NCBI RefSeq assembly: GCF_039680535.1
Contig: NZ_JBDKSS010000008.1
Location: 124,001 to 188,000 of the forward strand
Reading direction: 5' to 3'
DNA length: 64,000 nucleotides
DNA from: Parvibaculum sp039680535
GTDB lineage: Bacteria > Pseudomonadota > Alphaproteobacteria > Parvibaculales > Parvibaculaceae
Shown: positions 27,895 through 36,467 of the stretch, one piece after another
How positions within the stretch are numbered: the first letter of the stretch is position 1
Layout of the letters: every line of letters begins with the position of its first letter
The notes under the pieces: generated by a model
The model's database searches: none
What the model was told of the DNA's origin: nothing
Seen by the model: the letters and a program-made list of their open reading frames with translations, nothing else
Translations under genes and position numbers: made by a program

Positions 27895-29265
27895 TCAGGC
27901 GCTCCGCGAAAGCGGTATCACCGTCAAGGCAAAGGGAACTTCGAACCAGAAACGCGCGCCCTTGTCGGGCATTGCCTCCGCCCCGATATCGCCGCGCATC
28001 AGGCTCACCAGCTTGGCGCTGATGGCAAGTCCAAGGCCGGTGCCGCCATATGTCTTTGCGATATCGCCATCGGCCTGCACGAATGGCTTGAAGAGACGGG
28101 CAGCCACGTCATCGGTAAAGCCGATGCCGGTATCTTCCACCTCGAAGCGGACACGCAGGGCGTCGCGCTGCCGGTTCAGCACCATGCAGCGCAGATCGAC
28201 CCGCCCGCCCGAGGGCGTGAACTTGATCGCGTTCGAGATGAGATTGGTGAGCACCTGACGCAGCTTGCCTTCGTCAGCAAGCACGCTCTCCTGCGGCAAG
28301 GCGCTGCAGTCCACGTTGAGCTTGATGTTCTTCTCTCGCGCCATTGCCTGCCAATAGAGCAACGACTCGAAGATGGCCGACAGCTCCGTGGGCCGCTCGT
28401 CGAGATCGATCTTGTCGGCTTCTATCTTCGAGAACAACAGCACGTCGTTGAGCACGGTGAGAAGCCCCACGGACGCGTCATGAATATATTGGCCATATTC
28501 GCGCGTTTTCGGTTCCTTGCTCATGTGCGTGATGAGATCCGAAAACCCCATGATCGCGTTCATCGGGGTGCGGATTTCATGGCTCATCGTGGCAAGGAAA
28601 TCCGACTTGATCCGGTTTGCTTCCTCGGCCCGAGCCTTCTCGAATACTGCCGTTTCGAAGGCCGCGTCGAGCTTGTGCGCCAGATCCTCCTCAGCCTGAA
28701 GCTGGGCGAAGGTCTCGAAATATTTCTGCCTGTTGAAATGCATGATGACGACGGTCGTGCCCAGCAGGACAAGGCAGAGCACGCCCGACAGCACCGTCAG
28801 CAGGCCCGCCCGGTCCGCCGCATAGACGATGAGCGTGAAAGGCATGACGAGCGCGATGAAATTGGGCCATTGCCGCATCGTCGGCGTCCATGAGCAATGC
28901 GTCATCACGCTTGCGCCAAAGACGATCGCTGTCACGACGAAGTTATGCGGCTCCGCCAGGACCCAATTGTAACCCGCTATCGTGTAGGTCGCGACGGAGG
29001 CGACATGAAAGAGACCGGCATCGCGCCAGCATCGCTCCGTATCGATATCGACGATGCTCTGCTTCACCTTGCGGCGCCAGATCAGCGTGCCCGTGTCGAG
29101 CGCAATGGCGGCAATGAACCAGCCGACGCCGCTGGTGAGGCCGCTGGCCGCCATGGTCGTCACCGCAAGGGCAAGCGGAAAGGAGCACCGGAACAGATAA
29201 AGCCTGTCCTCCAGCGATATCCAGTAAAGAAGCACCTTGCGACGAATATGCTCTTCCGAGGTCAT
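27895..29265 (-). CDS. Membrane sensor histidine kinase, orphan
   Basis: 456 residues. The N-terminal ~180 residues contain about five or six hydrophobic helices with no recognisable sensor domain, then a coiled region. The H box is FLATMSHEIRTPMNAIMGF (about residue 230). The ATPase domain has QVLTNLISNAIKFTPSGG, EDTGIGFTDDV and GGTGLGLAISAKL. No receiver domain and no response-regulator gene is adjacent, so the partner must be elsewhere. The protein at 43669 has the same plan. Its stop lies 6 bp from the convergent DUF2264 stop. Confidence 0.9.
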   Translation of the reverse strand: MTSEEHIRRKVLLYWISLEDRLYLFRCSFPLALAVTTMAASGLTSGVGWFIAAIALDTGTLIWRRKVKQSIVDIDTERCWRDAGLFHVASVATYTIAGYNWVLAEPHNFVVTAIVFGASVMTHCSWTPTMRQWPNFIALVMPFTLIVYAADRAGLLTVLSGVLCLVLLGTTVVIMHFNRQKYFETFAQLQAEEDLAHKLDAAFETAVFEKARAEEANRIKSDFLATMSHEIRTPMNAIMGFSDLITHMSKEPKTREYGQYIHDASVGLLTVLNDVLLFSKIEADKIDLDERPTELSAIFESLLYWQAMAREKNIKLNVDCSALPQESVLADEGKLRQVLTNLISNAIKFTPSGGRVDLRCMVLNRQRDALRVRFEVEDTGIGFTDDVAARLFKPFVQADGDIAKTYGGTGLGLAISAKLVSLMRGDIGAEAMPDKGARFWFEVPFALTVIPLSRSA

Positions 29266-29529
29266 GCCTGCTGCTACTCGAATGCGCCCTCAGCCACCGC
29301 CCAAGCAATTTGGCACGGTCAAAAGCCATTATTTCACGCGGGGATTTAAGAGGACCTTGCTGAAGTCGCTAAAAGTGTCACAAGCCTGTGCTTCGGGACG
29401 GAGGCAATCGCCTCGGCTGGTGTCAGAAAGAGACAAAATCCTTCCCAACATCCTTAATGTTCCTTTACCAATGTCGGTCAGGATGAACCAACGCAGGCAA
29501 TCTCACCTGCGGGCAGCGCGGTCCGACGC

Positions 29530-32016
29530 ATGAAGGAAAAGGAACTCAGGCTCGCTCTCGTCTGCTACGGCGGAGTGTCCTTGGCCGTCTACATGTATGG
29601 CGTCTCGCGCGAGATCCTGAAGCTGGTGCGCGCCTCCCGCGTCTATCACGGTGAACATGATCGCCAGCGCCGCCAGTCGGCGAACTTCACCGATCTCGAG
29701 CCGGGCAACGGCCGTGAATGCGATACGGAAGAGATCTATTTCGAGCTGCTTCGCGCCATCGGCGAAACGCTTGAGCTCCGCGTCTTCGTCGACACGATTG
29801 CCGGCGCCTCCGCCGGCGGCATCAACGGCGTCCTTCTCGCCCGCGCGCTTGCCCACGATCTCTCGCTCGACGGCCACAGGAAGATGTGGCTCGAACAGGC
29901 GGATATCCTCTCCCTGATGGACGAGGAACATATCGCCGGCAAGTGGAGCAAGCTCTTCATGAAGCCGGTCTTCTGGGCGATCAACAGCCGTTGGCTGACG
30001 CGATTCGCGCCCGACGCCGAGATGCGTCAGAAGCTTCTGCTCTTCACGCGCTCGCGCTGGTTCAACCCGCCCTTCTCCGGCATGCTGCTGACGAACATGC
30101 TGCTCGATGCCTGCCGCGCAATGGAGAAGGATGCGCAGCCCGGCGGTTCGCTGCTCCCCATCGGCCACAAGCTCGAGCTCATCGTTTCCGTTACCGATTT
30201 CTACGGATACACACAGAACATTCCGCTGCACGATCCCTCCTCGATCCGTGAGCGCGAGCATCGCCATGTGCTGAAGTTCGATTATCTCCAGCACCCCGGC
30301 GGACAGATGGATACCGATTTCGACAGCGACCATGTTCCCGGCCTCGTCTTCGCCGCGCGCGCGACATCGTCTTTCCCCGGTGCATTTCCGCCCGCGGAGA
30401 TCGGCGAAATCGATCTTGCGCTCGAACGCCGCGGCGACTCCTGGCCGACGCGCGCCGAGTTCCTGAGCGGCAATTTCAAGCCCCTGATCGCCTCGGGCGC
30501 CGACCCGGTGAATACGTCCTTCATCGATGGCAGCGTGCTCAACAACAAGCCCTTCGGTGAAGCCATCGCCTCGTTGCGCGGCCGCCCCGCCTATCGCGAG
30601 GTCGACCGCCGCATCGTCTATATCGATCCCGATCCGGAAGGCGGCCATCTCGAGGCGGGCGGCATGCCGCCCGGCTTCTTCCACACGATCCGTGGTGCGC
30701 TCTCCGACATTCCGCGCAATCAGCCGGTACGCGACGAATTGGAGTCCGTTCACGAGTTTTCCGAACGTGTCCGCCAGTATCGCCGGATCGTCACCGCGAC
30801 GCGTCCGCATGTCGCCGCGCGCATCCGCGAGGTGATCGAGAGCGGCCCCCAGATTTCGCCGAGCCCCCACGCTCTGGCCCGGTGGCGCGACCTCGCCAAC
30901 ACGCAATCCGCGCTTGAGGCGGGCTACGCCTATGACGGCTATATTCAGCTGAAGGTCATGTCGGTCCTCGATCGCCTCACGAACTTCATCGTCGAGGCGA
31001 GCGGCACCGTGGTCCAGCCGCGCGACCGCCAGAAGCTTTCGCGCGCAATCGAGGAATGGGCGCATCAGCGCGATATCTTCCCGGTCCGCTGGACACGCGT
31101 CGACGGGCACATGGAGACGCCGACCGCCGCCACGTCTTGGGTCCGCTTCCTTCGCGACTTCGATCTGAGTTTCCGTATCCGGCGTCTGCGCTTCGTCATT
31201 CGCCGCCTCAACGAGCTTTATGAAGAGCAGGCCAGCGCACCCGATCACACCGAAGCGCTCGATGCCTTCAAGGCAAACCTCTATGAATGTCTTGAATTGC
31301 TGAACAGGCGCCCGGCCTCCCGCATCCGTACGCCGGAGATCATCGCGCTCTGCTCGCAGATGCTGGGCGACGGTGCGCCAACGCCGGACGCCATCGATGA
31401 GCTCCTCGGGAAGATCGGCCCGATGCTCGATCTCGTCGGCGCGGATCATGTGATCGACCAGACCATCTCCGTCATGTCAGGCAGCTATCTGCCTTATGCG
31501 GTCCGGCTCGAACTCATCCACGCCTTTGTCGGCTTCCCCTTCTTCGACGTGCTGACGCTGCCGCTCAACAAGTGGAACGATCTCGACGACGTCGATACGG
31601 TGCAGATCGACCGCATCAGCCCCGAAGACGCCAAGGCCATTCGTTCCGGCGGCGCGCGCGCCACGCTGATGGGTCGCGATCTCGGCCACTTCGCGGCTTT
31701 CTTCAGCCGCCGGGCGCGTGAAAACGATTATCTCTGGGGCCGCCTCCACACAGCCGACCGGCTGGTCGACATCGTAGCGAGCGCGGCGGCGCCGAATGTC
31801 GCGGCCTCCGGCATCGACCTTGCGAAGCTCAAGGGCCGCCTTTTCCGCGCCATTCTCGCGGCAGAGAAGCCGCATCTCAACGCGGTGCCGGATCTCGTCC
31901 GCGACCTCGAACACGAGATCGCCACGCGCTTCAACATCGATATCGGCGAACGGCAGGACGAACCGGCGCAGGAACCTGCTCAGGGAATGACGGAACTCGC
32001 GCCCGACCGCGCCTGA
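29530..32016 (+). CDS. Patatin-like phospholipase with C-terminal DUF3376-type region
   Basis: 828 residues. The N-terminal ~350 residues form a patatin domain: glycine-rich oxyanion hole GGVSLAVYMYG (about residue 16), nucleophile elbow AGASAGGINGVLLA with the Ser at about residue 98, and catalytic Asp in FIDGSVLNNKPFGEAI (about 335). The C-terminal ~450 residues are helical, of the type annotated DUF3376 in other long bacterial patatins. It is probably cytosolic or peripheral, deacylating phospholipids or other acyl lipids. The gene stands alone; its last 37 bp overlap the end of the convergent hydrolase gene. Confidence 0.9.
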   Translation: MKEKELRLALVCYGGVSLAVYMYGVSREILKLVRASRVYHGEHDRQRRQSANFTDLEPGNGRECDTEEIYFELLRAIGETLELRVFVDTIAGASAGGINGVLLARALAHDLSLDGHRKMWLEQADILSLMDEEHIAGKWSKLFMKPVFWAINSRWLTRFAPDAEMRQKLLLFTRSRWFNPPFSGMLLTNMLLDACRAMEKDAQPGGSLLPIGHKLELIVSVTDFYGYTQNIPLHDPSSIREREHRHVLKFDYLQHPGGQMDTDFDSDHVPGLVFAARATSSFPGAFPPAEIGEIDLALERRGDSWPTRAEFLSGNFKPLIASGADPVNTSFIDGSVLNNKPFGEAIASLRGRPAYREVDRRIVYIDPDPEGGHLEAGGMPPGFFHTIRGALSDIPRNQPVRDELESVHEFSERVRQYRRIVTATRPHVAARIREVIESGPQISPSPHALARWRDLANTQSALEAGYAYDGYIQLKVMSVLDRLTNFIVEASGTVVQPRDRQKLSRAIEEWAHQRDIFPVRWTRVDGHMETPTAATSWVRFLRDFDLSFRIRRLRFVIRRLNELYEEQASAPDHTEALDAFKANLYECLELLNRRPASRIRTPEIIALCSQMLGDGAPTPDAIDELLGKIGPMLDLVGADHVIDQTISVMSGSYLPYAVRLELIHAFVGFPFFDVLTLPLNKWNDLDDVDTVQIDRISPEDAKAIRSGGARATLMGRDLGHFAAFFSRRARENDYLWGRLHTADRLVDIVASAAAPNVAASGIDLAKLKGRLFRAILAAEKPHLNAVPDLVRDLEHEIATRFNIDIGERQDEPAQEPAQGMTELAPDRA

Positions 32017-33020
32017 CGCGTTTCGCTGGCAGACGCAATATCGCCACATGGTTTGAGATCGCCCGCGCCCGAGGCGAGCGGCGCATCGTGATCGTCGATC
32101 CAGTTGGCGATGTCCGTCCACACGACCTGCCGCTCCAGATCGCGCAGCAGCATGTGATAGCCGTTTGCGTAGCAGGCGGCATTCACATCGACATGCGCCG
32201 CCTTCATTTCGGCGAGCGAATGCGCCACCGGCAGTTCCGGCACGATCTGGTCATGCGCGCCATAGAGCAACAACACCGGCACGTTGATGCGCGGCGCGGC
32301 CGCAGCCGCCTCGTCCATCAGGTTGACGAGGCCATAGATCGTTCCAACCTGCGTTTCCTTGATGACCAGTGGATCGCGGCCGAGCGCCCGGAGCATCTCG
32401 ATATTGTCCGACGGCCTGATCTTGAGCCCCTGCCCGGTCACCGTCATTTCCGGCAGCATATGTGCGCTCGACCAGAGCACGACGTCGTAGAAGGTGTTCA
32501 TCTCACGCCAGCCCCAAACGGCGGGCGCCGCGAGGATGACGCCATCGACCTTGGGAGGATTGGGCAAAGTGAAAGAGCGCATCACCACGCCGCCGCCCAT
32601 GCTCTCGCCGAGCAGAAAGACCGGCACCCCGGGATGCTCTTTCCTGACCAGTGCGACCACGGCATTGAGGTCGTCGGCCATTCGCGCATCGCCCGCCCAG
32701 AGCCCGCGTCCCGGCGCGCGCCCGAAGCCGCGCTGGTCATAGGCATAGACGCTGATCCCATGCTCCGGAAACCATTGGCCCGGCATGTCGAAGGCATTGG
32801 AATAATCGTTGAAGCCGTGAACGCCGATGATGACGGCCTTCGGACTCGCCGCCGGCCAGACGCGCAAGGGCAGCCGCGCGCCATCCGAGGTCACGACATT
32901 CTGACTCTCGATCCGAGGCGTATAGACCGGGTCGCCCGTCGCCATGAGGCGCGGGGCGCAGCCGAAGGTCACGCCCAGAACAAGCGCCGATCCGAGCGCC
33001 ACCCGCAGTGCTTTGCGCAT
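31980..33020 (-). CDS. Alpha/beta hydrolase lipoprotein (lysophospholipase-like)
   Basis: About 346 residues. The start MRKALRVALG gives a lipoprotein signal with FGC at 19-21 (Cys21), so the enzyme is probably anchored on the periplasmic face. The fold shows VHGFNDYSNAF (oxyanion), AYDQRGFGRAPG, nucleophile elbow LLGESMGGGVV, then LYGAHDQIVP (Asp) and GYHMLLRD (His), matching the monoacylglycerol lipase/lysophospholipase group. Its 3' end overlaps the patatin gene antisense; a shared role in lipid turnover is possible but not shown. Confidence 0.87.
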   Translation of the reverse strand: MRKALRVALGSALVLGVTFGCAPRLMATGDPVYTPRIESQNVVTSDGARLPLRVWPAASPKAVIIGVHGFNDYSNAFDMPGQWFPEHGISVYAYDQRGFGRAPGRGLWAGDARMADDLNAVVALVRKEHPGVPVFLLGESMGGGVVMRSFTLPNPPKVDGVILAAPAVWGWREMNTFYDVVLWSSAHMLPEMTVTGQGLKIRPSDNIEMLRALGRDPLVIKETQVGTIYGLVNLMDEAAAAAPRINVPVLLLYGAHDQIVPELPVAHSLAEMKAAHVDVNAACYANGYHMLLRDLERQVVWTDIANWIDDHDAPLASGAGDLKPCGDIASASETRQARSGASSVIP

Positions 33021-33025
33021 TTGCC

Positions 33026-33631
33026 TTATCCAATCAGCCGGCGCACGTCTCGTCGCAGCGCCGGAAGAACGTCCGTTTCGAACCATGGATGCTTCCTGAT
33101 CCAGGCATTATTACGCCAGGAGGGATGTGGCAGAGGTATGGCGGAAGGAAGATAATCGCGCCACGCCACAACGGTTTCAGTCAGGCTCGCCTTGCGCCTC
33201 GGCCCAAGGTGCCAGCTTTGCGCATATTGCCCGACAAGCAGCGTCAATTCTATCTGCGGCATGAGTTCGAAAAGCCGCGCCCGCCAATGGCCCGCGCATT
33301 CGCGCCGCGGCGGCAGGTCGCCACCCTTGGCGTCGAGCCCCGGAAAGCAGAAACCCATGGGCACGATGGCGACGCGGGAGACGTCATAGAACTCTTCCGA
33401 ACTCACCCCCATCCAGTCGCGCAAGCGGTCGCCGCTCGGATCGGTGAAGGGCGTACCGGATGCGTGAACCCTTGTGCCGGGAGCCTGCCCCACAATGCAA
33501 AGCCGCGCCGTTTGCGACACGCGCAAGACCGGGCGCGGCTCATGCGGAAGCGTTTTGCCTGCCGGCTCTTCAATGCAGAGTCGGCAGGCACGGATTTCCT
33601 TTGCGAGCTTGTCGAGCGCGCTCCGGCCCAT
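33026..33631 (-). CDS. Uracil-DNA glycosylase family protein
   Basis: A 201-residue member of the uracil-DNA glycosylase superfamily. The first motif is CIVGQAPGTRVHASGTPF, close to the GxAPG block of family 4/5 enzymes, and the last is PLPHPSWRNNAW with the conserved HPS loop. An N-terminal CRLC could be part of an iron-sulfur site, but I count only this pair clearly, so cluster binding is doubtful. Gln replaces the Glu/Gly seen in some families at motif 1. Likely removes uracil or a related base, or is a divergent relative. It lies 5 bp upstream of the lipoprotein hydrolase gene. Confidence 0.8.
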   Translation of the reverse strand: MGRSALDKLAKEIRACRLCIEEPAGKTLPHEPRPVLRVSQTARLCIVGQAPGTRVHASGTPFTDPSGDRLRDWMGVSSEEFYDVSRVAIVPMGFCFPGLDAKGGDLPPRRECAGHWRARLFELMPQIELTLLVGQYAQSWHLGPRRKASLTETVVAWRDYLPSAIPLPHPSWRNNAWIRKHPWFETDVLPALRRDVRRLIG

Positions 33632-33636
33632 TTGCC

Positions 33637-34788
33637 CTACTGAACTTCCTTCAGCATGTTGCGTGCGATGATGACCTGCTGCACCTGGCTCGTGCCTTCA
33701 TAGATGCGGAAGATGCGAACGTCGCGATAGAAGCGCTCGATGCCGTAATCGGCGACATAGCCCGCGCCGCCATGGATCTGCACCGCGCGGTCGGCGATGC
33801 GGCCCACAGCCTCCGAGCAGAAGAGCTTGGTGCAGGAACTTTCCGTTCCAACTTCCTCGCCCGCGTCGCGGCGCTTCGCGGCGTCAATGACCATGCAGCG
33901 GCCCGCATAAAGCTCCATCTTCGAATCCGCCAGCATCGCCTGCACGAGTTGCAGATTGCCGATGGGCGCGCCGAACTGATGGCGCTCGGCGGCGTATTTC
34001 GTCGAGTCCTCGACGAGCCGCGAGGCCACGCCCATGCAGACGGCGGAAATGTGAAGGCGTCCGCGCTCCAGCACCTGCATCGCGGTGACGAAGCCCTTGC
34101 CCTCCGTCTCGCCGAGAAGGCAATCCGCCGGAATGCGGGCATTGTCGAAGATGACGTCACAGATATGCGCGCCCTGTTGGCCCATCTTCTTCTCGGGCTT
34201 GCCGATGCTGATGCCCGGAATGTCGCGCGGAATGACGAAGGCCGAAACGCCCTTCGCGCCCGGCGTCTTGGGGTCGGTACGCGCCATCAGCGTGAAGGCA
34301 TGCGCCTTGTTGGCATTGGTGATGAAGCGCTTCGTGCCGTTGACCACATAATGGTCGCCGTCGCGGATCGCGGTCGTCTTGAGCGAGGCCGCGTCCGAAC
34401 CCGCTTCCGGCTCCGTCAGCGCGAAGCTGATGATGACCTCGCCGCTGGCGATCTTCGGCAGCCAGTATTCCTTCTGGTCCTGCCGCCCATGCATGACGAT
34501 GCCCTGACTGCCGATACCGACATTGGTGCCGATGACGGAGCGGAAGGCTGGCGAGGTGCGGCCCAGTTCGAACATGAGAAGGCATTCCTCCTCCATGTTG
34601 AGCCCCAGCCCGCCATACTCGACCGGCACGGAGATGCCGAAGAGACCGAGCTCCTTCATTTCCTCGACGATCCCGGCGGGAACGGCGTCGTTCTCCGCCA
34701 CCTGGTCCTCGATCGGGCGCAGCCGCTCGTCGACGAAGCGACGGACGGAGGAGATCAGTTGTTCGCGTGTTTCGGCATCGAGGGCCAT
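33637..34788 (-). CDS. Acyl-CoA dehydrogenase
   Basis: 383 residues, standard FadE-like/short-chain-type acyl-CoA dehydrogenase. FAD-binding middle domain: ISFALTEPEAGSD and FITNANKAHAFTL. The catalytic Glu is in the IYEGTSQVQQVI motif near the C-terminus, just after the RDVRIFRI stretch. It introduces a trans-2 double bond into an acyl-CoA and passes electrons to ETF. The start MALDAETREQ is chosen because it matches family N-termini. It ends 5 bp upstream of the glycosylase gene. Confidence 0.93.
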   Translation of the reverse strand: MALDAETREQLISSVRRFVDERLRPIEDQVAENDAVPAGIVEEMKELGLFGISVPVEYGGLGLNMEEECLLMFELGRTSPAFRSVIGTNVGIGSQGIVMHGRQDQKEYWLPKIASGEVIISFALTEPEAGSDAASLKTTAIRDGDHYVVNGTKRFITNANKAHAFTLMARTDPKTPGAKGVSAFVIPRDIPGISIGKPEKKMGQQGAHICDVIFDNARIPADCLLGETEGKGFVTAMQVLERGRLHISAVCMGVASRLVEDSTKYAAERHQFGAPIGNLQLVQAMLADSKMELYAGRCMVIDAAKRRDAGEEVGTESSCTKLFCSEAVGRIADRAVQIHGGAGYVADYGIERFYRDVRIFRIYEGTSQVQQVIIARNMLKEVQ

Positions 34789-34970
34789 GTTCGCTCCGCT
34801 CTTCTGGGGGTATGCAGGGGCGGAATTTAGCCGCTGGTGCCGAAAGATCAAAGCCCCTCGGAAAATAGGGAAAAATCGCCCGTTCCGCCCTCAATTCTCC
34901 CCTTCGGCGCAACCCTTCCGCCTGCTATGAACCGGAGACTTGACCTATCTAGCTGCTTTGAGGGCCTGCC

Positions 34971-35411
34971 ATGAAAACTCCTCCCCCCCGTCTCGCCGGT
35001 TATGAAAGCTGGGACGGCACCGACCCCTTCGAGGATCGCGCCGGTCCGTTCTTCTTCCGCAGGCTCGAAACGGGCGAAGTGCGCTGCGCCTTCGAGGCCA
35101 CGCCTGCCCATTGCAATGGCGGCGGCTTCCTTCACGGCGGCCTCCTGATGACCTTCGCCGATTTCTCGCTCTTCGCCATCGGCCGCGACGTGATCGGCGG
35201 CCACGCAGTCACCGTATCCTTCAATGCGGAATTCACCGCCGCCGGACTCCCCGGCGACATTGTCGAAGCGCGCGGCGAAGTCATGAAGAATACGGGCAGC
35301 ATGGTTTTCCTTCGCGGCCGCGTCTACACGGCAAGCGCCGAGGGCGAACGCGTCCTCTTGAATTTCAGCGGCATCGTGAAGCGGGTCCGGCAGAAGCCTG
35401 AATCCCACTAG
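34971..35411 (+). CDS. PaaI-family acyl-CoA thioesterase (hotdog fold)
   Basis: 146 residues. Contains the hotdog signature HCNGGGFLHGGLLMTFADFS, where the HGG loop and the following Asp form the active site, and a C-terminal beta strand pair GSMVFLRGRVYT. Members hydrolyse aryl- or acyl-CoA thioesters. It is divergent from the acyl-CoA dehydrogenase gene, and an LLM oxidoreductase gene follows 27 bp downstream on the same strand. A second, differing homologue is at 59621. Confidence 0.88.
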   Translation: MKTPPPRLAGYESWDGTDPFEDRAGPFFFRRLETGEVRCAFEATPAHCNGGGFLHGGLLMTFADFSLFAIGRDVIGGHAVTVSFNAEFTAAGLPGDIVEARGEVMKNTGSMVFLRGRVYTASAEGERVLLNFSGIVKRVRQKPESH

Positions 35412-35438
35412 CGCGCAGCAGCGGCCGGAGCCAAAGCC

Positions 35439-36467
35439 ATGGTCACATTGAGCGTCCTCGACCAGTCCCCGATCCGTCAGGGCGGCACCGCCGCCGAGGC
35501 CATGGCGAACACGCTCGACCTTGCGCGCCATGCGGAGCGTCTGGGCTACAGCCGCTACTGGGTTGCCGAGCACCACAACACCAACTCCTTCGCGGGCTCC
35601 GCGCCGGAGATCATGATCGCCGCCATCGCCGCGGCGACCGCCCACATCCGTGTCGGCTCGGCGGGCGTCATGCTGCCGCATTACAGCTCGCTGAAAGTGG
35701 CGGAGCTTTTCCGCGTTCTCGAGACGCTCCATCCCGGCCGCATCGATCTCGGCGTCGGCCGCGCGCCCGGCTCCGACCAGCGCACCGCCCGCGCCCTTCA
35801 GCCCGGCCCCAATGCCTATCCGATCGACGTCTTCCCGCAACAGGTCGAGTTGCTGATCCAGTTCCTCGAAGACTCGAATGGGCTGTCAGGGGACGCAGGC
35901 GGCTTCCCCGAAACACACCCCTGGCGCGGCATCCACGCGACGCCGCGCGGGCCCGGAATGCCGGAACTCTGGATGCTCGGTTCCGGCGGCGACGGCGCGG
36001 CCTATGCCGCCTCCTTCGGCATGCATTATTGCTTCGCCCATTTCATCAATCAGGACGCGGGCACGGGGCCTCTCGATCTCTATCGCAGCCAGTTCAAGCC
36101 ATCGCGCCATCTGTCGTCGCCGCATGGCTCCATCGCCGTGTCGGTCACTGTCGCCGAGACGGAAGAGGACGCCCGCCGCATCGCCGCGCCGCGAAATCTA
36201 TGGGTGCTGCATCTCCTGCAGAACCGCGCAGGCGCCTTCCCCTCGGTTGAAGAGGCTCTCGCCTATCAGTATTCCGACGATGAAAAGGTCATGCTTCGCG
36301 CCGTCGAACGCCGCGGCATCGTCGGCACGCCCGCACAGGTGCGCGGGCGGCTCCTTGCCATGGGCGAGGAATATGGCGTGGATGATTTCGTCATCCTCAC
36401 CATCACCTACGACCAGAAAGACCGCATCCGCTCCTATGAACTTCTGGCGGAAGCCTTCGGTATCTAG
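35439..36467 (+). CDS. LLM-class flavin-dependent oxidoreductase
   Basis: 342 residues of the luciferase-like monooxygenase superfamily, in the group with the N-terminus LSVLDQSPIRQGGTAAEA and RYWVAEHHNTNSFAGSAPEI. DLGVGRAPGSDQRTARAL and WMLGSGGDGAAYAASFGMHY are the conserved core. It probably uses FMN supplied by a separate reductase; the substrate is unknown. Likely co-transcribed with the thioesterase upstream. Its stop overlaps the stop of the convergent transporter gene by 4 bp. Confidence 0.88.
   Translation: MVTLSVLDQSPIRQGGTAAEAMANTLDLARHAERLGYSRYWVAEHHNTNSFAGSAPEIMIAAIAAATAHIRVGSAGVMLPHYSSLKVAELFRVLETLHPGRIDLGVGRAPGSDQRTARALQPGPNAYPIDVFPQQVELLIQFLEDSNGLSGDAGGFPETHPWRGIHATPRGPGMPELWMLGSGGDGAAYAASFGMHYCFAHFINQDAGTGPLDLYRSQFKPSRHLSSPHGSIAVSVTVAETEEDARRIAAPRNLWVLHLLQNRAGAFPSVEEALAYQYSDDEKVMLRAVERRGIVGTPAQVRGRLLAMGEEYGVDDFVILTITYDQKDRIRSYELLAEAFGI

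Noticed and set aside
29503..31449. 648-codon open frame antisense to the patatin gene
   Set aside because: It is a mirror of a GC-rich gene with clear motifs. Its own translation is rich in Arg, Asp, Glu and Ala, with no domain.
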